Assembly: GCA_934278005.1 (NCBI GenBank)
Contig: CAKQWG010000122.1
Coordinates: forward strand, 1 to 9,877
Length of the DNA: 9,877 nt
Direction of reading: 5' to 3'
From: an uncultured Pirellulaceae bacterium
GTDB lineage: Bacteria > Planctomycetota > Planctomycetia > Pirellulales > Pirellulaceae
The position numbers and the translations under genes are program-made. Position 1 is the stretch's first letter, and each line of letters opens with the position of its first letter. Below the pieces are notes generated by a model. The model made no database searches, was not told where the DNA came from, and saw nothing but the letters and a program-made list of their open reading frames with translations. Shown here piece after piece: positions 1-6,800 of this stretch.

Positions 1-287
1 TTCTCGCCCCCAATCTAGCTCTGCGCCCCGTATCGCACTCGCCAGAACCGACATCAGAGTAGAGTGACCCCGTTGCTTCCGTCTACAGCCTTGTTCGATG
101 CCTATCCGATCGAACTGTCTAGGCCTCCGCGCACCGACCGCGAAAAACAGCCGCTGATCGCCTCCAGTCGTCCGTCAGCCCGCGATTTCCCATCGCTCCG
201 CCTCATTCTCGCCTCCAATCTAGCTCTGCGCCCCGTATCGCACTCGCCAGAACCGACATCAGAGTAGAGTGACCCCGTTGCTTCCGT
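1..287. repeat. 82-bp direct repeat, two copies 205 bp apart
   Basis: Positions 1-82 and 206-287 are the same sequence with a single visible mismatch (c at 9, t at 214). The first copy is cut by the window edge, so the repeat may extend further left. The spacer at 83-205 is unique within the window and I see no gene in it. The short open frames here lack a convincing start, ribosome binding site or recognisable protein. The 205-bp offset equals the period of the unrelated-looking array that begins at 298. Confidence 0.9.
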
Positions 288-297
288 TGCTTTCATC

Positions 298-975
298 TGG
301 TCTAAGCCCCTGCGTCGAAACTGCCACTCGAAAGACCGACGCGGAGCGTCGGGCCACATTGGGCTATCCCCTGCCGTCGCTTCGCGGCTGAAAGTGTGGC
401 ACGACGCTCCGCGTCGTATACGCCTGCGCTAGCCAAAGCCGCGCGAAGTGGTCCAACCAAAATCGTCGAGCTCCCTGCAATAATGCGGATTCTATAGAGA
501 CGTGGTCCAAACCCCTGCGTCGAAACTGCCGCTTGAAAGACCGACGCGGAGCGTCGGGCCACATTGGGCTATCCCCTGCCGTCGCTTCACGGCTGAAAGT
601 GTGGCACGACGCTCCGCGTCGTATACGCCTGCGCTAGCCAAAGCCGCGCGAAGTGGTCCAACCAAAATCGTCGAGCTCCCTGCAATAATGCGGATTCTAT
701 AGAGACGTGGTCCAAACCCCTGCGTCGAAACTGCCGCTTGAAAGACCGACGCGGAGCGTCGGGCCACATTGGGCTATCCCCTGCCGTCGCTTCACGGCTG
801 AAAGTGTGGCACGACGCTCCGCGTCGTATACGCCTGCGCTAGCCAAAGCCGCGCGAAGTGGTCCAGCCAAAATCGTCGAGCTCCCTGCAACAATGCGGAT
901 TCTATAGAGACGTGGTCTAAGCACCTGCGTCGAAGCTGCCGCTTGAAAGACCGACGCGGAGCGTCGGGCTACACT
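298..975. repeat. 205-bp tandem array (about 3.3 copies) with paired GC-rich hairpins
   Basis: Copies start at about 298, 502, 707 and 912 with an exact 205-bp period. Copies two and three differ at only two positions that I can find (661/866 and 686/891); copy one differs from copy two at about six. Each full unit holds a 17-nt perfect hairpin, CCGACGCGGAGCGTCGG (336-352, 541-557, 746-762). About 50 bp later comes its inverse, CGACGCTCCGCGTCG (402-416, 607-621, 812-826), so the two arms could also pair with each other into a longer stem that takes in the adjoining ccacatt/aagtgtgg. The fourth copy has only the left part and then switches to inverted sequence. Because 205 is not a multiple of three, the repeated open frames shift from copy to copy and are not credible genes. 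This looks like a REP- or MITE-like non-coding element amplified in tandem. Confidence 0.92.
951..967 (-). terminator. Possible 3' hairpin after the sulfotransferase-like gene
   Basis: Reading the minus strand, a 7-bp perfect GC-rich stem with a 3-nt loop (CCGACGC-TCC-GCGTCGG) starts about 9 nt after the TGA at 979-977 and is followed by TCTTTC. The stem is strong but the T tract is poor, so it is not a textbook intrinsic terminator. It may instead block 3' exonucleases or mark the transcript end, as REP elements do. The same hairpin recurs in every array unit downstream on this strand. Confidence 0.35.
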
Positions 976-1002
976 TTCAGCCCTGAAGTGGCGGCAGGTG
1001 AG
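951..1002 (-). repeat. Inverted, diverged half-copy of the hairpin element
   Basis: After the left hairpin (951-967), copy four of the array does not continue as the other copies do. Its next bases, about 968-1002, match the reverse complement of the right half of the unit (the stretch around 368-400 in copy one), including the tract that reads ctgccg, cttca and ggctgaaagtgt on the minus strand. This is the arrangement expected if the segment between the two inverted arms was flipped, or if two oppositely oriented elements recombined. It has more substitutions than the other copies, and it overlaps the last codons and the stop of the minus-strand sulfotransferase-like gene. Confidence 0.75.
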
Positions 1003-1951
1003 GCAGCGTGCTTTCAAGCCAAGCTAGACCGCGGGCGACCTCGGCTGCCCACTTAGCGTGGGCCTGGGCCAGCAACCGCTGGCGAAAGGCCGCATTGTAT
1101 TCCACCTCGGGACGCTTGGCGTAGCGCTCTAGAGTGTTGGCGGCTAAGAGGCGATGGCAGTCGTCGTCGACACCCAAGTGACGCAGGACGCGCGACAGAT
1201 GCTGTGCGGTGTCCTCTAGGAAAGCGTCGAAATCGAGCCACAGCGTGCGCTCAGGAAAACGCTCGGCGGTGCGCTGCAGTGACAGCATCTCTGCCAGCCA
1301 ACTCATGGCTACCTGTTCGCCTGCAGAGTGACCGTGCAGAAGACTCGGCGGCAGGCGGACAAGCTGCTGCAGACGCGCTGCACGCTCGGCTGCGAGTCGT
1401 TCAATATCCCCTGTTGCGCCATCGAGCATAGCAGCGATAAAGGTCCGCGCGGGAACATACATCAACACGGCTCGCGAGTTGTCCACTCGCTCCAGTAGCT
1501 GTTCGGCAATGGCGTTCACAAAGCTCGAGGCTTTGATGATCGCCTTCTGCTGTGGATCGAAGGTCCGCGACCAGAGCCCCAAAAAGACTTCCCAGCGATC
1601 GGGGAATTTCCCCATGGCTAAACGCCGCAGAATCGTTGGCTCACGAACCGAGAACAAAGCCGGATGCTCTCCCAGTAAGCGAGACAACAATGTGGAACCG
1701 ACATGGGAGATATGAAAAATGAAATCGCAGTGTATAGGCAGGCCAGTGGAGGCGGCGGCAACCTCTGCCCAAGCTACCGGAGCGACTCGCTGGCCGGCTG
1801 CCAACATGGTGTGGTCGAGAAAACTTGCTGCGCTGTAATCCGCTTCGCTCAGCCGTACAAACTGAACGAATTCTCCCTGAGCGTCGATGTCCAGCGGATA
1901 CAGCAGCGGCGAAGCGCCGAGGGCCGCTTTGAGCGTGGGCGTGGCATCCAT
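977..1951 (-). CDS. Sulfotransferase-like P-loop protein
   Basis: A 324-residue protein, probably cytoplasmic, with no signal peptide or membrane segment. An N-terminal region of about 75 residues precedes a beta-strand and P-loop, FIFHISHVGSTLLSRLLGEH (about 77-96). The H-V-G-S-T-L-L core matches the 5'-phosphosulfate-binding loop of PAPS-dependent sulfotransferases and lacks the GKT of kinases. Further family-like features are REP at 103-105, IIKASSF around 138-144, the strand VLMYVPARTF (162-171) in the region of the 3'-phosphate-binding motif, and a C-terminal YAKRPEVEYN segment. Such proteins, from family knowledge, transfer sulfate from PAPS to a hydroxyl or amine; the substrate here is unknown. 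The ATG at 1951 is chosen because it overlaps the upstream oxygenase stop as TGATG, implying translational coupling; the longer frame to a TTG at 2035 would run deep into that gene. The last few codons and the stop lie in repeat-derived DNA. The exact subfamily, and whether it is catalytically active, is uncertain. Confidence 0.85.
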   Translation of the reverse strand: MDATPTLKAALGASPLLYPLDIDAQGEFVQFVRLSEADYSAASFLDHTMLAAGQRVAPVAWAEVAAASTGLPIHCDFIFHISHVGSTLLSRLLGEHPALFSVREPTILRRLAMGKFPDRWEVFLGLWSRTFDPQQKAIIKASSFVNAIAEQLLERVDNSRAVLMYVPARTFIAAMLDGATGDIERLAAERAARLQQLVRLPPSLLHGHSAGEQVAMSWLAEMLSLQRTAERFPERTLWLDFDAFLEDTAQHLSRVLRHLGVDDDCHRLLAANTLERYAKRPEVEYNAAFRQRLLAQAHAKWAAEVARGLAWLESTLPHLPPLQG

Positions 1952-1953
1952 CA
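1949..1953 (-). promoter_or_regulatory. TGATG stop/start overlap (translational coupling)
   Basis: On the minus strand the TGA of the oxygenase (1953-1951) and the ATG of the sulfotransferase-like gene (1951-1949) share one base. This geometry usually lets terminating ribosomes restart on the next gene, and it strongly implies one transcript and matched expression of the two proteins. Confidence 0.85.
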
Positions 1954-2625
1954 GGCCGATCGCCACGCAGCATTGAAAGCAATGGACACGCGCTCTGCAT
2001 CGCTGTGGCTGGGATGCACAAAATGGTACAGCCAACTGGGAAACAGGATGAGCAAGCCGGGTTCAGGTCGAATATGAACTCGCTGGCCATAAGGCGTGCC
2101 CGGGACTTCGACCATCTCTGTAAATGAACGTGGATCGTACAACTCAAGTACTCCAGCCAGTGCATTCGGCTCGAGCTTGTCTGAACCAGCTTCGGCCGAA
2201 CCCTCGACCCCCGTTACATAGTAGACGCCAGACCAAGCGCAAAAGGGATGGTTGTGCATGCGGTGATAGTTGCCGCGGCGGCTGATATTTGCCCAAGCGG
2301 AAATAGTAAAATTGCCACGTGGGGCTGGGCGGCCTCGGACCTCGGGCAGTTGCCCGGTGGCTTGCACCATGCGATTGAGCCCCTCGATGATCCACTTGCG
2401 CAGCTCGGCAATCTCAGGTCCCGGCCAATCCAGTAGGTCGCCAGCGGAGTGCCAACCGCCGACATTCGCATAGTCGCGCGACACCTCGGCGGCTTCGTGC
2501 TCGAGCGCAAGACGCAGCAAGCCGGCATTGACCGCTGCGGAATGCGCAATCTGAAATCTCCCGATCAACGTCGGAAAGGCTAGCGCGATATTCTGGCTGG
2601 CAAACGATGAGTTGCTGACGGACAT
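1951..2625 (-). CDS. Putative 2OG-Fe(II) oxygenase (TIGR02466 / 2OG-FeII_Oxy_5 type)
   Basis: A 224-residue soluble protein that matches, by recognition, the TIGR02466 family of putative iron/2-oxoglutarate dioxygenases. Visible marks in order are FPTLIGRF near the N-terminus (17-24); WANISRRGNYHRMHNHP (111-127), with histidines 121, 124 and 126 as candidate iron ligands; WSGVYYV (131-137); DPR (164-166); FPSWLYHFVHP (195-205), with H201/H204 as candidate distal iron ligands; and R212 in RVSIAFN, the likely 2-oxoglutarate-binding arginine. The expected reaction is hydroxylation or a related oxidation using O2 and 2-oxoglutarate, with unknown substrate. It is the first gene of a two-gene operon with the sulfotransferase-like protein. 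The start is set at ATG 2625, giving usual family length, although no ribosome site precedes it. A TTG at 2661 has GGAG nine bases upstream (2674-2671) and would add 12 residues, so it remains a real alternative. Confidence 0.88.
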   Translation of the reverse strand: MSVSNSSFASQNIALAFPTLIGRFQIAHSAAVNAGLLRLALEHEAAEVSRDYANVGGWHSAGDLLDWPGPEIAELRKWIIEGLNRMVQATGQLPEVRGRPAPRGNFTISAWANISRRGNYHRMHNHPFCAWSGVYYVTGVEGSAEAGSDKLEPNALAGVLELYDPRSFTEMVEVPGTPYGQRVHIRPEPGLLILFPSWLYHFVHPSHSDAERVSIAFNAAWRSA

Positions 2626-2875
2626 GGCGGACTGCACATACAGGAGAGAGACAGGCTCCAATCGGTTCAGCTCCGAGTATATTCGCTAGAGCTACGCAAA
2701 TGTTGTGCGCCCAAAAAATGGTGCCTGTGCTCATTGCGAATTGGGGCTCGCCAGCGGTCGAGACCGTGTGCCTTACTCAGTCAGGCTCAAATAGCTTAGC
2801 ATACGATTGCTCGAAAGGGCTGTCAGTAGACTGCGGCGCTGCCCTGTTCAATACTCACTCGGCTGCCTCGCTAAA

Positions 2876-2909
2876 CACTCGACTATCACACTCGACTATC
2901 ACACTCGAC
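2876..2909. repeat. 13-bp tandem repeat, about 2.6 copies
   Basis: The unit CACTCGACTATCA occurs at 2876-2888 and 2889-2901, with a partial copy at 2902-2909. It ends four bases before the ribosome binding site of the plus-strand oxygenase, so it lies in the 5' leader or promoter zone. The unit length is not a multiple of three, which argues against this region being coding. It could be a repeated operator site or simple slippage. Confidence 0.85.
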
Positions 2910-2912
2910 CTG

Positions 2913-2918
2913 CAGGAG
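2913..2918 (+). promoter_or_regulatory. Shine-Dalgarno site that fixes the GTG start of the second oxygenase
   Basis: CAGGAG lies six bases before GTG 2925. It is one of the best ribosome binding sites in the window and sits exactly where family length and the WPT/FPT N-terminal motif predict the start, which overrules the longer frame from 2700. Confidence 0.8.
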
Positions 2919-2924
2919 CTCAGC

Positions 2925-3596
2925 GTGTCACACACAAATTCATTTGCATTACGAGGGACGCAGGCTTGGCCAACCATGTTCTTCACTCGGCTGTGGGAGC
3001 AGCATGCGCACGAGAGCCCACGCATCATAGGTCGTTTGCTGCACATGCAAGCGGAGCAGCAGCGCGTTATCGATAGCCAAGTAGCCGTGGGAGCGAAGTC
3101 GGCACGAGGACTTTACGAAAGCCATTTCGATTTGTTTCGCGATCCAGATGCTAGCCTGCAACGTTTAGTGCAGTTCATTGAGCGTTCGCTTGCCCTGGCC
3201 GTTTGTGTGGCCAACGATCAAGAGGCACAGCCAGAGCAAGTGGCCATCGAGTTTGTTGATAGCTGGTATCACGTGACCAATCACGGCGGTTTCCACGATG
3301 CTCACGTGCATCATGGTTGCAGTTGGTGTGGCATCTATTATTTGCAACTGGGCTCTAGCGGTCAGCGGCAGGGCGACGGGGCTCCCAACGGTGGCAGCCG
3401 TTTTTATTGCCCGTTCAATGGCGGCGGCGGCTATCGCGACTTTGGGAACAAGTACCTCTCCAACTCGATCGACGCTCCGTTGGAAGACGGATTGCTGCTA
3501 CTGTTTCCCTCGTACTTGATGCACAGTGGTCTGCCCTATACAGGGAACATTGATCGGATCGTGGTGGCCTTCAATGCACAAGCCAAACTGCGTTAA
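2925..3596 (+). CDS. Second putative 2OG-Fe(II) oxygenase, divergent paralogue
   Basis: A 223-residue protein of the same putative 2OG-Fe(II) oxygenase type as the minus-strand gene next door, but strongly diverged. Aligning features are WPTMFF (15-20) in place of FPT; DSWYHVTNHGGFHDAHVHH (112-130), with H124, D125, H127 and H129 as candidate iron ligands; WCGIYYL (134-140); FPSYLMHSG (194-202), with H200 as candidate distal ligand; and R211 in RIVVAFN as the likely 2-oxoglutarate-binding arginine. The DPR segment of the neighbour is replaced by a glycine- and aromatic-rich stretch (about 154-177), which suggests a different substrate pocket. The GTG start follows CAGGAG by six bases and gives almost the same length as the paralogue. 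It is transcribed away from the oxygenase/sulfotransferase operon, with 299 bp between them, and ends 210 bp before the giant surface-protein gene. No signal peptide is visible, so it is likely cytoplasmic. The substrate is unknown. Confidence 0.85.
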   Translation: MSHTNSFALRGTQAWPTMFFTRLWEQHAHESPRIIGRLLHMQAEQQRVIDSQVAVGAKSARGLYESHFDLFRDPDASLQRLVQFIERSLALAVCVANDQEAQPEQVAIEFVDSWYHVTNHGGFHDAHVHHGCSWCGIYYLQLGSSGQRQGDGAPNGGSRFYCPFNGGGGYRDFGNKYLSNSIDAPLEDGLLLLFPSYLMHSGLPYTGNIDRIVVAFNAQAKLR

Positions 3597-3806
3597 ACTC
3601 GTCCCCCCCCGGCGAGCCAAGCTGACGCGCTAAAGTAGCTTGCCTATGGTGTTTTAACGCCCCTTATTTGCCTTGGCCCGTTGGTAAAGCCCCCTAAGTA
3701 TTTTCGGTATTTTCCGCAAAGGTGTGGCTAATCGGCATGACCGCGCGCATAATTTGGTAAATTCGCGTGGAGTTTATTGCCACTTTTTAGGGGAAGTATT
3801 TACATC
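3597..3806 (+). other. Intergenic region upstream of the giant surface-protein gene
   Basis: It holds an eight-C run (3603-3610), a weak imperfect inverted repeat (caagct at 3618, agcttg at 3637) without a T tract, and then AT-richer DNA from about 3650, probably the promoter zone. I did not find a -35/-10 pair good enough to call. AGGGGAAG at 3789-3796 is a plausible ribosome binding site ten bases before ATG 3807. Confidence 0.5.
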
Positions 3807-6800
3807 ATGACTTTTCTCAGTCGCCAGTTCTCATCCACTTCATCGCTTTCAAAGTCTCTGCGTCACTTGCTTGAAAGACGTCCAGGCGGACGTCAGAGAC
3901 GACATGTTCGCCAGCGCGCGCGGTCCGCTGCTCGTCGGCAATTCTTGGAGCAATTAGAACCGCGTCAGATGTTGGCCTTGAACATTCTGAGTGTCAGCCC
4001 TGCCGACAACGCCGTCGAAATCCCGGTCGATACCAATCTGGTCATCAACTTCAACTCGAATGTCGTCAAGGGCCAAGGCAACGTTTACGTCGTGCTCGAT
4101 AACACTGGGACCAAGGGAGTTGCGGTCGATGTTAACTCGGCCAATGTGAGTGTGGCTGGTAGCCAAGTTACGATCGACCTGCCCAGCGATCTGTTGCTAG
4201 ACAAGGGTTATAGCGTCCGCATTGACAGCGGAGCTTTCATAGACACGACGGCGGGAGCGACAGCTGGGACCACGTTGTTCACTCAGAACTTTGACTATGA
4301 AGCCTTAGGGCCGTTCGTCACTCCGAGCGAGGAGGGGGGCGATGGGACCGACTTCACGCTGACACCTCCGCTGGGCATGACGGTTGACAATAGCACCTTA
4401 GGCACGGGCGGTATTTTGGAGTGGCGGGGTTGGAGCTTTGCCGACAAAAACTCGTGGGCCGCTCAAGGGGGCCAAGAGCGCGATCAATTTACTTTGAGCA
4501 GTGGCGCCGTAGCCGTGGCTGATCCTGACGAATGGGACGATGCAGCGACTACCGGTCTGTTCAATAGTTTCCTCACTACGCGGCCCATCGATCTGAGCAA
4601 TGTGGCGGCCGGTTCGGTGGCGCTGGAGTTCGATTCGAGCTTTCGAGCGGAGGGCAACCAGTTGGGCAAGGTGGAGGTTAGCTACAACGGCGGAGCCTTC
4701 AGCGACTTGCAGACTTTTCTGACTGCCGATGGCATGAATTCTCACATCGTGATCAATAGCTCGACGCCGCTCAACTCTGTCATCGGTGGCGGCACGATCG
4801 TCGGGAGTTTGAATTCGCCCGCTTCGGGGACGGTGCGATTCCGCTTTAGCATGAACAACGCCGGCAACAATTGGTGGTGGGCTATCGACAACGTCAAGGT
4901 AACGGGCACCCGCACGGGCGCACCTTTTGCCGGCATCACCAACGCTACCACTTGGAATTTTAGTACGCCTGCTGCACTTGCCCTGTCGATGTCCATCGCT
5001 CCTGGAACGATGAGCGAAAATGGTGGCACGGCAGTGGGAACCATCACGCGCAACAAACTGTTGAGCGACCCCTTAGTGGTCAACCTGAGCAGCAACGACT
5101 TGAGCGAAGCGACTGTGCCAGCCACTGTGACGATTCCCGCGGGCCAAGCCTCGGTGACTTTCCCTATCACCGCCGTGGATGACGCGCTGAGCGATCGCAC
5201 TCAGACAGTGCTCATCACTGCTACAGGGGGCGCTTACGGCAGTACGTCGGCCACGATTTTGGTAACCGATGATGAAGGCCCCAAGATTGTCAGCCTAGTG
5301 CCCGTCGACAATACGCTGACCGGTGTCGACTACCGTAGCGACCTGTTGGTTACCTTTGATGTGCCGGTTAAGAAGGGCAATGGACTGATCAACATCCTCC
5401 GCGCCAGCGACAACACGATCGTCAACAGCCTGGATGTAAATTCGGCCGACGTAACTCTCGAAGCGGGCGATCTAGTCGTGCGCATCAATCCCACGATCAA
5501 TCTGCCAGCACCCGCCAGCTACTACGTCCTTATGGATGATGGGACTTTCCTCGACAAATCCGCCACTGTGACTCCCAATACGGTTTTATTAACTCAAGAC
5601 TTCGAGCACCTACCGCTGAGCCCGCTGGCCAACGGTGAAACCGGCGGAGATGGCACCGACATTACAGGCACTCCTCCCCAGCGATTTTCGATTACCAATA
5701 ACGTCGCGGCTGGTGGGTCGACGAACTGGGATGGCTGGACGTTTGCCGACCGGAGTGCTTGGGTCAAGACGGACGCTATTGGGCGAGGCAAATTCACCAA
5801 TGGTAGTGGCATCGTGGCAGTGGGTGACCCAGTCCGCTGGGGCGCCGATCCACTGCTTAAGTTCAATAGTTTCTTAACGACATCTTCTATCAACTTGGCT
5901 GGTATTGCGGCCAATAGTGTGGCCATCGAATTCGATTCCGGCTATAGCAACGGCTTGCCACAGAAGGGGCAGTTGCAAGTGTCCTATGACGGCGGGGCGA
6001 ACTGGATTGAGCTGCTAGCCTTTGATGATACAACCAACTTAAATTCACACGTGAGAGTCGATAGTAGCGTTACCGTGGGATCACGTATCGGCGGAGCCTA
6101 TGTGTCTAGCAAGCTGCAGAATCCCACTTCAGGGAACATGCAATTCCGTTTCAACGTACTCAACGCGGGCAGCCAAAACGGTTGGTTTGCCATCGACAAC
6201 ATTCGTGTTACAGGACAAGCCGTTGGTGTCCCATTCCAAGGGCTTTCCAACCCTAGCTCCTGGAATTTTAATGTCGAACGTCCGACGTTGGGACTGGTCA
6301 TCGACCGGTCGACCCTATCCGAAAATGGCGGCACAGCTACGGCCACCATCACTCGCAATTTGAGCACCGCCAGCGATCTGGTAGTTACGCTTGTCAGTAG
6401 CATTCCCGGCGCAGCGAGCGTGCCAGCCACGGTAACGATCCCAGCTGGTCAAGCCTCGACGACCTTTACGATCACGGGCGTGGATAATGCAGTGGTGAAT
6501 GGTGTTCGAAGTGTGACGATTACTGCTTCTGCGCCCCCTGAGTTCTTATCGGCAACGGCATCGGTAAACGTGCTGGACGTGTCTTTCACACCGACTGACA
6601 ACTCGACAGCGGTGCCCGTAAACACGAATCTGGTCGTCAACTTCGACGCGAGTATTGCCAAGGGGAATGGGACGATTCAGATTCTGCGGACGTCCGACAA
6701 GGTGCGAGTGATGAGCATCGACGTCAACTCGCCAGCGGTCACGATTGCCGGGGCCCAGCTGACGATCGATCCGCCGCTCGATCTGAAGGCCTTGACTGAA

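Larger units (their letters stand above)
2626..2924. other. Divergent intergenic region between the two oxygenase genes
   Basis: This 299-bp stretch separates the two oppositely oriented oxygenase genes and should contain both promoters. An open frame in phase with the plus-strand oxygenase starts at ATG 2700 and would add 75 residues. That extension resembles no part of the family, is interrupted by a 13-bp tandem repeat and lies upstream of a strong ribosome binding site, so I treat it as non-coding leader. I could not pick out a convincing -35/-10 pair. Confidence 0.6.

Noticed and set aside
64..359. Short open frames on both strands across the 82-bp repeat
   Set aside because: No recognisable protein, no ribosome binding site, and the plus-strand one contains most of the direct repeat. 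They are chance frames.
298..975. CRISPR array
   Set aside because: The units are 205 bp of continuous similarity with no short repeat/variable spacer alternation, and no cas genes are in the window.
302..1017. Overlapping minus- and plus-strand open frames of 60-106 codons in the repeat array, giving near-identical peptides (MARRSASVFQAA... and MVQTPASKLPLERP...)
   Set aside because: They arise from the 205-bp unit being read repeatedly. The period is not a multiple of three, there are no ribosome binding sites, and the frames overlap on both strands. They are products of GC-rich repeats, not genes.
1641..2165. 174-codon minus-strand frame and 124-codon plus-strand frame (1703-2077) overlapping the oxygenase/sulfotransferase operon
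   Set aside because: Both lie over two genes with clear family motifs in another frame, and their peptides resemble nothing.
3611..3645. Intrinsic terminator after the second oxygenase
   Set aside because: The inverted repeat (caagct/agcttg) is short and imperfect, has a 13-nt loop, and is not followed by a T tract.
3660..3790. Sigma-70 or sigma-54 promoter upstream of the giant gene
   Set aside because: Candidate hexamers had wrong spacing (12 or 21 bp), and no TGGC-N-GC pair fitted sigma-54 spacing. A promoter is expected but I cannot place it.
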